A DNA stretch of 42,906 bases from a virus: IMG/VR virus record IMGVR_UViG_3300020429_000723, positions 1 to 42,906 of that record; one strand, given 5' to 3'. The notes below the pieces were generated by a model. The model saw nothing but the letters and a program-made list of their open reading frames with translations. It did no database searches and was not told where the DNA came from. How positions within the stretch are numbered: position 1 is the first letter of the stretch; each line of letters begins with the position of its first letter. Shown piece after piece: positions 7,115-13,817 of the stretch. The translations under genes were made by a program, and so were the position numbers.

Positions 7115-7411
7115 ATGACGCGTTTAGAAGCCTTCAGGCAGGCCAAAAATTGGACATATGAACAGCTGGGCGAGCGTCTGGGCCGCACCGGTGTGCAGTG
7201 CCAGCGGTACTGCAAAGCCGTGAGCCAGCCGCGCCCGCCAGTGGCCGAACAGATCCGGGCATTGAGCCATGGCGTGATCCATCTGGGCAATTATGCCGAA
7301 CCGGTCAGTGACGATCAGGCGTCTGCCATGATGGCGGAGATTGAGCGGCTGGCGGCAGCGGCATCACAAGCGACCGCGCCGGGCAAATCCAAAAAGGCGG
7401 CGTCCGCATGA
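7115..7411 (+). CDS. Cro-like regulator
   Basis: A 98-residue protein. ATG 7115 (MTRLEAFRQAKNWTYEQLGE) is preferred over ATG 7088, which would start inside the putative operator. The HTH covers residues 1-45: WTYEQLGERLGRTG, then VQCQRYCKAVSQPRPP, a short Cro-type HTH, followed by IRALSHGVIHLGNYAEP and an Ala/Lys-rich tail. It is the first gene of the rightward early operon, opposite the CI-like repressor, and overlaps the next gene as ATGA. Confidence 0.82.
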   Translation: MTRLEAFRQAKNWTYEQLGERLGRTGVQCQRYCKAVSQPRPPVAEQIRALSHGVIHLGNYAEPVSDDQASAMMAEIERLAAAASQATAPGKSKKAASA

Positions 7412-7776
7412 GCGCGTTGCTGGTGATCGGGGCCGCGCTGGCGGCGGGCGGGGGCGGGTTTGCCGCGGGCTGGATTGTGGCCCGCGGCAGGCAGGCGCCT
7501 AGTGGGGACGTGTGCGTGAACGGCCGCTGGCTGGTGTGGCAGCCTCCGCCCGCAAGGCCGCAACAGCGGACTCCATCAGGGAATATGCCAGCTGGCGGGC
7601 CTGTTCCGGGAGCAGGCGAAACTGAGCGGGCGGCGTTGGTGCGTTGGTTCGAAGCTGCGATGGCCCTTCACCCGCCCCAGGAAGGCTGGGAGCTGTTTCC
7701 AGTGTCCCGTCCAGCCGTAGCAGGAGGGTTCCGCCTGCTGTGGCGCGGCAGACGTGATCGCGGAGGTCGAACATGA
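7408..7776 (+). CDS. Small protein with N-terminal membrane anchor
   Basis: A 122-residue frame coupled to cro by ATGA. Residues 3-26 are a Gly/Ala-rich membrane helix ending in a positive ARGR. The segment DVCVNGRWLVWQPPP is protein-like, whereas the rest is Pro/Gly/Arg-rich and overlaps a leftward frame (7499-7852) that reads at least as well. The N-terminal 50 residues look real; the C-terminal part may be spurious or shared coding. No family is recognised. Confidence 0.45.
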   Translation: MSALLVIGAALAAGGGGFAAGWIVARGRQAPSGDVCVNGRWLVWQPPPARPQQRTPSGNMPAGGPVPGAGETERAALVRWFEAAMALHPPQEGWELFPVSRPAVAGGFRLLWRGRRDRGGRT

Positions 7777-7852
7777 TCGGCATCCTGTTCTCGTCAACCC
7801 GCCATCCGTCAATCAATTCCGTTTCCGGCCCGTGGGAGTGTTTCTTACGCAA
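7499..7852 (-). CDS. Possible antisense gene, unknown protein
   Basis: A 117-residue leftward frame inside the rightward early region. It starts at TTG 7852, or at an internal ATG after DENR. It reads DGWRVDENRMPIMFDLRDHV, then GGTLLLRLDGTLE, and later FRLLPEQARQLAYSLMESAVAALRAEA, which has the composition and helix pattern of a real protein. It overlaps the 3' part of the 7408 gene for 278 bp. No family is recognised. If it is real, the two genes are convergent and overlapping; ribosome profiling or conservation would decide. Confidence 0.4.
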   Translation of the reverse strand: MRKKHSHGPETELIDGWRVDENRMPIMFDLRDHVCRATAGGTLLLRLDGTLETAPSLPGAGEGPSQLRTNAPTPPAQFRLLPEQARQLAYSLMESAVAALRAEAATPASGRSRTRPH

Positions 7853-7919
7853 TGGGAAATTCCTTGTTGAAAGTGCTGTACCCTTCCCAAAGGCAGCCTT
7901 TCATGAGTCGGAAACGGGC

Positions 7920-7954
7920 GCACGCCCCATGGACTGGATCCCCATGGGGCGTGC
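7920..7954. other. Strong 13-bp hairpin between early genes
   Basis: Arms GCACGCCCCATGG (7920-7932) and CCATGGGGCGTGC (7942-7954) are perfectly complementary around a 9-base loop. Only TTT follows on the plus strand, so it is not a canonical intrinsic terminator. It lies in the gap 7853-7972, just upstream of the gene at 7973 and of the start of the antisense frame. It could be a terminator, an RNA processing site or a protein-binding site. Confidence 0.5.
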
Positions 7955-7972
7955 TTTCGGGGGTGCGGCCTG

Positions 7973-8179
7973 ATGTTGTGGCTGGGCATCTTCGGCATCC
8001 TCTATCTCGCCTATTGCGCGATCGGGGGCATTGTCAGCATCAGCGCGTGGGAGCGGCGGACGTTTGAAGATCCAAGCATCGATCCTCAGGATGCGGTGAG
8101 CGCGGCCCTGATGGAAGGCGCCTTCTGGCCCGCTGAGGCGTGGCGGACTTACCGGGGCAGGGAGGCGGGCGATGTCTGA
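7973..8179 (+). CDS. Small one-TM membrane protein
   Basis: A 68-residue protein with a membrane segment at residues 2-23 (LWLGIFGILYLAYCAIGGIVSI). The soluble tail contains SIDPQDAVSAALMEGAFWPAEAWR. It overlaps the next gene by 8 bp. No family is recognised. Similar one-TM proteins with a tail containing FWP are frequent among phage early genes. The function is unknown. Confidence 0.65.
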   Translation: MLWLGIFGILYLAYCAIGGIVSISAWERRTFEDPSIDPQDAVSAALMEGAFWPAEAWRTYRGREAGDV

Positions 8180-8432
8180 TCCGGCGGACCGCTACTGTTC
8201 CGACTGCGCGTGGCCGTATGAGTGCGCTGCCGAACGGTCCTGCCATCGCCGGGACATGGGCGAGGTGCGGGGGGAGGATCTGGCGCGATCATCTGACTGC
8301 TCGCCGCTGTCATCCGGGGCGCGCTGCGCTCGCCCGGATGCGGCTGCGCCTGCGCGGTCGCTTGTGGAGGGCGACAAGCATGCGCGGTACAGACAGCAGA
8401 TGCGCGGCCGTGCGGCGGGGTCGGGGTTATGA
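8172..8432 (+). CDS. Small Cys-rich protein
   Basis: An 86-residue protein overlapping both neighbours. The N-terminus has cysteines at YCSDCAWPYECAAERSCHRRD (C9, C12, C18, C24, with H25 also available), a possible small metal site. The C-terminal half is low in secondary-structure signal and Arg/Ala-rich. The downstream methyltransferase starts at ATG 8429 as ATGA. No family is recognised. Confidence 0.5.
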   Translation: MSDPADRYCSDCAWPYECAAERSCHRRDMGEVRGEDLARSSDCSPLSSGARCARPDAAAPARSLVEGDKHARYRQQMRGRAAGSGL

Positions 8433-9079
8433 CCGCGCCGCATGATCCGGCCCCGGAAGATGCCGAATTGCATGAGACGCCGGAAGAGGCCGTCTTTGCG
8501 TTGATCGAAGCGGATGCCTTCCTGCAGCAGCGCCGCCAGATCTGGGAACCGGCCTGCGGTCCAGGCCAGCTTGTCGACGCGCTGCAGAAGGCGGGGCATA
8601 CCGTCTGGGCGTCGGATGTCTACAAGTATGAGGGGCGCTGGGCGGCGCATCCGGACACGACACGGCACTGGAAAAAGGACTTCCTTGATCCGAACACGCA
8701 TCGCCTGAAGTGCGGTGCCGAAGCCATCGTCATGAATCCGCCTTTCAGTCAGGCCGATGCCTTCATCACCTGCGCCCTGGGGCTGGTGCCGCGCGTCTAT
8801 GCGCTGTTGCCGCTTGGCTGGATGCAGGGCGGGGCCGGGACAGGCCTGCGCGATCATCTTCTGGACGGGCCGGAATACTGGCGCCGCTGCTACCCCTTCC
8901 GGGAACGCCTGCCCATGATGCATCGGGACGGCTGGTCCGGCCGGGTCGCGCGGTCAAAGCACAAACATGCATGGTTCGTGTTCGGAAAGCCCAAAGGGCG
9001 CGACGAACAGGCTGCCCAGCGTATCGGCACCCCAATCACAACCCGCATCAGTATCGAAGCGATCGGAAAGGAAGGCTGA
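8429..9079 (+). CDS. Phage DNA adenine methyltransferase-like protein
   Basis: A 216-residue protein. Residues 39-62 contain the S-adenosylmethionine-binding motif WEPACGPGQL followed by a DVY acidic end, and residues 102-106 have the catalytic MNPPF motif, which indicates an N6-adenine (or N4-cytosine) methyltransferase. It is short and has no recognisable target-recognition domain, like many phage solitary methyltransferases. No partner restriction enzyme is nearby. It would modify phage or host DNA during early expression. It is followed after 3 bp by the ASCH protein. Confidence 0.85.
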   Translation: MTAPHDPAPEDAELHETPEEAVFALIEADAFLQQRRQIWEPACGPGQLVDALQKAGHTVWASDVYKYEGRWAAHPDTTRHWKKDFLDPNTHRLKCGAEAIVMNPPFSQADAFITCALGLVPRVYALLPLGWMQGGAGTGLRDHLLDGPEYWRRCYPFRERLPMMHRDGWSGRVARSKHKHAWFVFGKPKGRDEQAAQRIGTPITTRISIEAIGKEG

Positions 9080-9082
9080 GCC

Positions 9083-9760
9083 ATGGCGGACGGACGCACC
9101 TATCACGCGCTGGAATTTGAGCCCGGCAGATCGGACCCTGACAAGAAATGGGCCTTGTCGGTGAAGCAGCCGCTGGCTGGACTTGTCGCAATGGGGACAA
9201 CGCCCCTGATCACGAAATCCCTTCCGCCGCCGGCGGAGCTGGTCGGCAAGCGGATCGCCCTTCACGCGGGTGCGGGGCATGTGCCGTACAAGGAATTCAG
9301 CGAAGACGCTGCCGAGTGGGCCCACAAGAAATGGGGCGCCAGCCTTTCGGAGCTTCGCCAAATGCTGCCGCATGGCGGTGTGATCGCGACGGTGAAGCTG
9401 GAAGCGGCCTACAAAATCGGGCGGGCCATGCATCGCAAGATCTATGCGGCGCCGCCGAACCGGTATGGTTCCAGCTACAAGGGGCCGTGGCATCCCTATG
9501 ACGGGGCCTATTTCTTCGAACAGGGGACGGGTTTTGCCGGGCGTTGGGCGTGGGCGCTGACGGAACCGAAGCTGTGCCCGGATTTCGTGCCGCTTCGCGG
9601 ACATGGCGGGATCTTTGACCTGGTGGGCGCCATGGACCTTGAAGCGCAGCGGGTGGCGGATGAAGCCGCGCACGGCCACAAGCAAGGCGCAGGCGCAGCC
9701 GCGCCGGGGCAGGGCCCCGGCAATAGCGGCGAGCAATCCAAAAACGAGGATGCAGCGTGA
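9083..9760 (+). CDS. ASCH (PUA-like) domain protein with C-terminal palindromic element
   Basis: A 225-residue protein. The opening WALSVKQPLAGLVAMGTT, then LVGKRIALHAG (residues 54-64) and VIATVKLEAAY, are the hallmarks of ASCH-domain proteins, which are PUA-related and thought to bind RNA or modified nucleotides. A YFFEQGTGFAGRWAWAL segment follows. Residues from about 199 on carry the KQGAGAAAP...GNSGEQ element. The domain itself ends before it, so the element sits in a disordered tail. It lies between a methyltransferase and a GcrA-like gene and overlaps the latter (GTGA). Confidence 0.8.
   Translation: MADGRTYHALEFEPGRSDPDKKWALSVKQPLAGLVAMGTTPLITKSLPPPAELVGKRIALHAGAGHVPYKEFSEDAAEWAHKKWGASLSELRQMLPHGGVIATVKLEAAYKIGRAMHRKIYAAPPNRYGSSYKGPWHPYDGAYFFEQGTGFAGRWAWALTEPKLCPDFVPLRGHGGIFDLVGAMDLEAQRVADEAAHGHKQGAGAAAPGQGPGNSGEQSKNEDAA
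9679..9735 (+). repeat. In-frame palindromic element, copy C (in ASCH gene)
   Basis: Diverged third copy. Outer arms GCCGC (9698-9702) and GCGGC (9726-9730) pair; inner arms GCCGGGG (9703-9709) and CCCCGGC (9715-9721) pair; the bulge AATA (9722-9725) sits where the coding strand of copies A/B has AACA. Both stems are kept although both arms changed, and the flanks CAAGCAAGGCGCAGGC and GAGCAA are shared. Confidence 0.8.
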
Positions 9761-10176
9761 GCGCGATTCCGGGGCTTCAGCGCATGTCGGCGCGGCGTCT
9801 GGAGCGGACGCTGAAGGTGGGTGATCTGATCGCCTCTGCAGGCAAGCGTCCGAACATGGCGGCGATCGCGCGGGATCTGGGCGTGGGCGAGGTCACTGTC
9901 CGTGACGATCGCGACACTTATGATGCCTATGGGCCGGAACCGATCCGGGCACGGCTTGCGGAGTTGCAGGGGCGGAAGCCGGCAGACGCGCAAAGCAAGG
10001 CAGCCAAGACCTGCCAGTATTGGGAAGTGCGGGCCGGGAAGGCCGTCCAGTGCGGCGGGCGCGGCTACCCCTATTGTCCGCGTCACCGGGCGCAGACGAT
10101 GCCTGCGGGCGGCAACAAATGCGGCGCCGGGACCGGATCGTCCCTGATCACTGGATTCCGGAAAATGAGGAAGTGA
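9757..10176 (+). CDS. HTH protein with GcrA-like zinc finger
   Basis: A 139-residue protein starting at GTG 9757, which overlaps the previous stop. Residues 28-50 form a helix-turn-helix (PNMAAIARDLGVGEVTVRDD). Residues 88-112 have CQYWEVRAGKAVQC and YPYCPRH, a Cys/His set resembling the C-terminal finger of alphaproteobacterial GcrA-type regulators. GcrA acts with CcrM methylation in the host cell cycle. Whether this protein reads methylated DNA is speculation, although a methyltransferase lies two genes upstream. Family assignment is tentative. Confidence 0.6.
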   Translation: MSAIPGLQRMSARRLERTLKVGDLIASAGKRPNMAAIARDLGVGEVTVRDDRDTYDAYGPEPIRARLAELQGRKPADAQSKAAKTCQYWEVRAGKAVQCGGRGYPYCPRHRAQTMPAGGNKCGAGTGSSLITGFRKMRK

Positions 10177-10177
10177 C

Positions 10178-10522
10178 ATGAGCGGACAGAAGTCCGGGGT
10201 GAGCTTCCGGGAAGAAATCGACGCGGTAAAGGCGCAGCTGGTCATTGGCGAGGTGGCGCAGGCGCTGAACCTGACGGGCTGCAGCCGCGACGGGTGGGAA
10301 TGCCCGGCCTGTGGGGCACTCGGTACACTGAAGGAACGGACGGACCATCAGGGTGCCCGCTGCAGCAGCGCCGGGTGCGGCGCGGGCTTCGATGCGCCGG
10401 GGCTGGTCATGACGGCGCGCGGCACGTCTGCGCGCGGGGCCGTGGTGTTCCTGGAGCGGGTGATCGCGGAACGGGACGCGGCGGCAGCGGCCAAGGATGC
10501 GCCGTCGCTGTTTGGTGAGTGA
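10178..10522 (+). CDS. Stand-alone CHC2-like zinc-finger protein
   Basis: A 114-residue protein with GAGGAAG upstream of ATG 10178. It opens with EIDAVKAQLVIGEVAQALNL, like the start of DnaG-type primase zinc domains, then CPACG (residues 45-49) and CSSAGC (residues 62-67), four cysteines for one zinc. It stops before any TOPRIM or RNA-polymerase fold, so it is only the zinc-binding module. It could help a host primase or bind single-stranded DNA (inference). Confidence 0.7.
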   Translation: MSGQKSGVSFREEIDAVKAQLVIGEVAQALNLTGCSRDGWECPACGALGTLKERTDHQGARCSSAGCGAGFDAPGLVMTARGTSARGAVVFLERVIAERDAAAAAKDAPSLFGE

Positions 10523-10568
10523 GTGAAACCGGCTGCCCAGCCGGGTGGCCATAGCAAGGGAGGCAGGG

Positions 10569-10769
10569 ATGCCTGACAACAAAGCAAGCCGGACGCTGAC
10601 GATCGGTGACCGTGACTTCGCGCTGGATGGTGACAAGGTCGCGGATCTGTTTGAGCGGCGGATTGTCTATGAGTGCGGCGGTGAGCATGACCTGCACCTG
10701 GACCCGTCCATTCTGTTCTTCGATCCGGAAATTGCGGCGCTGCTGGATGCGCATCAGGGGGCGAAGTGA
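10569..10769 (+). CDS. Small unknown protein
   Basis: A 66-residue protein. ATG 10569 is chosen because GGGAGGCAGGG immediately precedes it; the frame extends upstream without a site. Sequence MPDNKASRTLTIGDRDFALDGDKVADLFERRIVYE is acidic and beta-rich. Its stop overlaps the clamp start (TGATG), so it may set the clamp dosage by coupling. No family is recognised. Confidence 0.65.
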   Translation: MPDNKASRTLTIGDRDFALDGDKVADLFERRIVYECGGEHDLHLDPSILFFDPEIAALLDAHQGAK

Positions 10770-11893
10770 TGACCGGGCGCAAGAAGCAAGACGGCGATGG
10801 CCTCATCGCGACGATCGATCAGCAGGTGCTGACCAAGGCGCTGGCGGCTGTCTCTGGGGCCCTGCCGCGCCGAAGCCAGATTCCCATTCTGGACACGGTA
10901 CTGATCGAAGCGGGCGCGGCCAGCCTGACGCTGACCACAACCAATCTGGACCAGGAGGCATCCATCCAGGTGGGTGCCGTGATCGATCAGCCGGGAAGCC
11001 TCTGCATCGATGCCAAGCCTGCCACGGCGATCATGGGCCGGATGAAAGGCGACCTGACGCTGACGCAGGACGCCACAAATCTGAATGTGATTGCGGGCCG
11101 GGCACGAGCAAGCCACCCGACGCTGCCGCCGGAGGACTTCCAGAAGTTCAGCGAAGTGATTGGTGCCGAATTCGAGATTGCGCCGGGGGCGCTGGCATCC
11201 GGCATCGGCAGCGTGATCCATGCGGTATCGTCGGAAGAGACGCGCCCCTATTTGGGCGGCATCTTTGTGGAGCGGGACGCGGAAAAGGGACGGCTGGTCT
11301 TTACGGCCACGGACGGCATCCGGCTGGCCACCCTGCCGGTGACCTGCAATGTGGAGGACAGCTTCCGCGCGCCGATCATTCCGCGCAGGGCTCTGAGCGA
11401 CATCCTGAAGCTGTGCGAGCGGGCGAGCGAGCCTGTCACGGTGACCATCGGTGAGGATGTGGTGGAAGTGACCAGGCAGGGGGAGTGCTACCGGACCAAG
11501 CTGATAGACGGCACCTACCCGGACTGGAAGCGGGTTGTGCCGAAGATTGATGGCGCCACCCGCATTTGCCTTCCGCGCAAGGAATTGATGGAGGCGCTGG
11601 CGGTCGCCATGTCCGCCAGCAATGAAAAGTCCCATGCGATCCGCCTGACCTGCGAGGAAGGGAAAATGACGCTGACGGCCCGCGCCACGGAAGGCGCATG
11701 GGCTGAGGGCGTGGTGGAGTATACGGACATTCCGCCCGCACCGGAATTCGGCCTGAACGGCAAGAACATGATGCAGGCGCTTCAGGCGCTCGCCACGGAT
11801 GAGGTGACGCTGGCCGTTGTGGATGCGGCCACGCCCGTCCGGATCGATGCCGAGGGCGACCTTGTGCAAGTTATCGTACCACTGAGGGTTTGA
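10769..11893 (+). CDS. dnaN: DNA polymerase III beta subunit-like sliding clamp
   Basis: A 374-residue protein, full length for DnaN, taken from ATG 10769 (GTG 10766 is also possible). Three-domain clamp signatures are present: RRSQIPILDTVLIEA with LTLTTTNLDQEASI (domain 1), RPYLGGIFVE with LVFTATDGIRLA (domain 2), LIDGTYPDWKRVVP, and a C-terminal ATPVRID...VIVPLRV matching the usual clamp end. A clamp tethers polymerase and repair enzymes to DNA. No phage polymerase or clamp loader is present here, so it must work with host enzymes or compete with the host clamp. It has normal codon use for the region. Confidence 0.93.
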   Translation: MTGRKKQDGDGLIATIDQQVLTKALAAVSGALPRRSQIPILDTVLIEAGAASLTLTTTNLDQEASIQVGAVIDQPGSLCIDAKPATAIMGRMKGDLTLTQDATNLNVIAGRARASHPTLPPEDFQKFSEVIGAEFEIAPGALASGIGSVIHAVSSEETRPYLGGIFVERDAEKGRLVFTATDGIRLATLPVTCNVEDSFRAPIIPRRALSDILKLCERASEPVTVTIGEDVVEVTRQGECYRTKLIDGTYPDWKRVVPKIDGATRICLPRKELMEALAVAMSASNEKSHAIRLTCEEGKMTLTARATEGAWAEGVVEYTDIPPAPEFGLNGKNMMQALQALATDEVTLAVVDAATPVRIDAEGDLVQVIVPLRV

Positions 11894-11896
11894 GCC

Positions 11897-12238
11897 ATGA
11901 GCGATGTCACCGAATTAAATGAAGCGCTGAAGCGGATGGAAGAGATCCATCATGAGGTCCAGGAGGCCATCGAAGACATCGATGCGGACGCGGCGGTGGA
12001 ACTGGTGGGCCTGATGAGCGAGGCGGATGAGCTGCTGGACAGTATCAAGTCCGGCATGTCCGCGATGGAAAGCTCCGTGGAAGAGGCGTGGATGCAGCGC
12101 GAAGCTTCGCCGCTGGAGGCTGCCCGCACGCTCATGGACTATGTTCATGAAGCTTCGCCATCGCAGGCCGATCAGGTGATGGATGCGATCCGGAACCGGT
12201 CCGACGCGGATCTCTGCCTGCATTTGCGGGGGTTCTGA
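11897..12238 (+). CDS. Unknown acidic helical protein
   Basis: A 113-residue, strongly acidic, all-helical protein with a predicted coiled coil at residues 5-30 (LNEALKRMEEIHHEVQEAIE). It follows the clamp gene after 3 bp and its stop overlaps the next start (TGATG). No family is recognised. Adjacency to the clamp suggests, but does not show, a replication partner. Confidence 0.6.
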   Translation: MSDVTELNEALKRMEEIHHEVQEAIEDIDADAAVELVGLMSEADELLDSIKSGMSAMESSVEEAWMQREASPLEAARTLMDYVHEASPSQADQVMDAIRNRSDADLCLHLRGF

Positions 12239-12462
12239 TGGCTGGAGGCAAGCTGGGCTGCACCGTGGTCGTATCGCTGACGCTGACGATCGAACACCCC
12301 TCATCATGGGGAGAGGGGGCGACGATCGCGAGCGTTCACAAGAGCGCCAAGTCTGAAGTTCTGAGCCTTCTGCGATCGGAGCTGGGCAAGACCAATCTCA
12401 AGTGCGCCATCAAAGACGATCCACGCGTCACTATTGTGTCGAGAGAGGGCGGCGATGACTGA
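12238..12462 (+). CDS. Unknown small protein
   Basis: A 74-residue protein starting at ATG 12238, coupled to the preceding gene. It begins with a beta-rich segment (CTVVVSLTLTIEH) and ends in a helix and a RVTIVS strand. No motif or family is recognised. It overlaps the next gene by 8 bp. Confidence 0.6.
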   Translation: MAGGKLGCTVVVSLTLTIEHPSSWGEGATIASVHKSAKSEVLSLLRSELGKTNLKCAIKDDPRVTIVSREGGDD

Positions 12463-12790
12463 GGCGCATGACTGGCGGACCGTCGACAACATTCCCCGTG
12501 ACGGTACAGAGATCGATGTGGTGGTGCAGGTGTCCTATTGGAGCCGGGGCAAGGGATGGTCCTATCGCCAGTATCGCCAGCCGGGCATCCGGTGGGAAGC
12601 GTGGGTCAATCGCCCGCATGGCGGATGGGCGGGGCTGAATGCGCCGCAGGAGCATCGCACCTGCACGGACGATCTGGGCAACCGCGATCCGGAGGCTGTC
12701 GCGGAGCACATTACGGAGCTGAAGATCACGCATTGGCGGCCAGCGCCGGCGCTGCCGGCCGTGGTGCCGCAGGAGGCGGTCCATGATTGA
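12455..12790 (+). CDS. DUF551-like protein
   Basis: A 111-residue protein from ATG 12455. It opens with DWRTVDNIPRDGTEIDVVV and ends with ITHWRPAPALP, the paired signature of the phage DUF551 family (W-x-x-I-x-x-x-P-x-x-G at the start and THW-x-P near the end). Members are common among phage accessory genes and have no established function. It overlaps both neighbours by 8 bp. Confidence 0.7.
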   Translation: MTEAHDWRTVDNIPRDGTEIDVVVQVSYWSRGKGWSYRQYRQPGIRWEAWVNRPHGGWAGLNAPQEHRTCTDDLGNRDPEAVAEHITELKITHWRPAPALPAVVPQEAVHD

Positions 12791-13127
12791 TGTGCCGCTG
12801 ATTCGCCGCCAAATGATGGTGCTTGGCGTCGATGGTGCTGATGTGCCAGCGATAGTGCAGGCCAGTATGTCGACTAGACTTCCGAATGCGGACGTCTTCG
12901 TAATGTTTCTGACCCTGCTGAAGCATGGTGTTCCGCCGATCGATGTGTTGGTTGCGGCTTCACTGGTGCGGATTGGCGCGTGGCCGCCATTCTTTCTGGA
13001 CACCCCTTGGGTTTTTGATGCGTCGGACAGCCTGCAGTTTGCGGCCATGCGCTTTGTGGTGGCCGTCCAGCAATTCGGCCGGACCCTTGCGCGGGCGATT
13101 CGTGGGGAGGCAGGTGGCGATGCTTAG
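12783..13127 (+). CDS. Unknown helical protein
   Basis: A 114-residue protein with hydrophobic stretches (VFVMFLTLLKHG, IDVLVAASLVRIGAWPPFF) that are short for membrane spans. No family is recognised. It overlaps its neighbours by 8 bp on each side, in an operon of tightly packed small early genes. Confidence 0.55.
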   Translation: MIDVPLIRRQMMVLGVDGADVPAIVQASMSTRLPNADVFVMFLTLLKHGVPPIDVLVAASLVRIGAWPPFFLDTPWVFDASDSLQFAAMRFVVAVQQFGRTLARAIRGEAGGDA

Positions 13128-13278
13128 CGCGCTCGGGACCGCTTTTGGCTGGGTGTTCGGTGCCCTGTTCGGTTTCATCTTCGGCATCTTTGCTGCCGTG
13201 GTGGCCGGCTTCACCCTCATCTGCGTGGCCTTCGGCATTTTCATCCTTTTCATGATCGTGCTGGAGCGGCTGACATGA
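13120..13278 (+). CDS. Very small hydrophobic membrane protein
   Basis: A 52-residue protein beginning MLSALGTAFGWVFGALFGFI from ATG 13120. Almost the whole chain is hydrophobic, enough for one long or two short membrane helices, with repeated GxxFG spacing. Its position among the early genes argues against a holin, which would sit near the endolysin. It overlaps both neighbours by 4-8 bp. No family is recognised. Confidence 0.6.
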   Translation: MLSALGTAFGWVFGALFGFIFGIFAAVVAGFTLICVAFGIFILFMIVLERLT

Positions 13279-13616
13279 TTTCCGTGTTCCAGGCGTATCT
13301 TCGAAAGCGGCTGCGGCGCTGGCTGGGCGTGGACGGAATCGAACAGCGATCCGCTGCGGCCAATCATCTGGCGAACACGGCGATCCAGCGTCTGGGGGCG
13401 CTGCAGGACGGGGCCGCGGATGTTTCCTTCCGGGGCAATACGCAGATCATCGTGATCACCCGCCTGCGCGGCGGCATGGTTCAGATCTATGACCTGAACA
13501 CGGGAACCCCGGATGAGATCCACCAGCGCGCCGGGGCCATTCTCGGCCCGGCATGGCCGCGCTCCGTGATCGATGCCCCGCCGGGGTTCGTGCGCTTCGC
13601 GCGAGCGAGGGGCTAA
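13275..13616 (+). CDS. Unknown protein
   Basis: A 113-residue protein starting as ATGA on the stop of the small membrane protein. The basic N-terminal helix (FQAYLRKRLRRWLG) precedes a beta-rich part (NTQIIVITRLRGGMVQIYDL). No family is recognised. Confidence 0.55.
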   Translation: MISVFQAYLRKRLRRWLGVDGIEQRSAAANHLANTAIQRLGALQDGAADVSFRGNTQIIVITRLRGGMVQIYDLNTGTPDEIHQRAGAILGPAWPRSVIDAPPGFVRFARARG

Positions 13617-13807
13617 TGACCGTTAGCGCAGATACGATGGAAGCCCTTCAGGCGGTCTCTGCAGCGTGGCGGCGTTGTCAGGACCTCTGCGAGCATCGGA
13701 ACAAGACGCGCGATGCAGAGGGGCAGGGGCCGATCTGTGAGCATGAGGACAATCACTCCGGCATGGAATGGTGCAGCCCGGAAAGCTGCCCCCTGCTGGC
13801 GATCTAA
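13616..13807 (+). CDS. Small Cys-containing protein
   Basis: A 63-residue protein from ATG 13616, which overlaps the previous stop (TAATG). Cysteines occur at QDLCEH, PICEHEDN, WCSPESCP, which with His residues could bind one zinc. No family is recognised. The next gene follows after 10 bp with a strong Shine-Dalgarno (AAGGAGG). Confidence 0.55.
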   Translation: MTVSADTMEALQAVSAAWRRCQDLCEHRNKTRDAEGQGPICEHEDNHSGMEWCSPESCPLLAI

Positions 13808-13817
13808 GGAGGAAGTG

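Noticed and set aside
4712-9735. Interpretation of the element as a CRISPR or IS remnant
   Set aside because: Copies are dispersed and in frame, with no regular spacing, transposase or target duplications visible.
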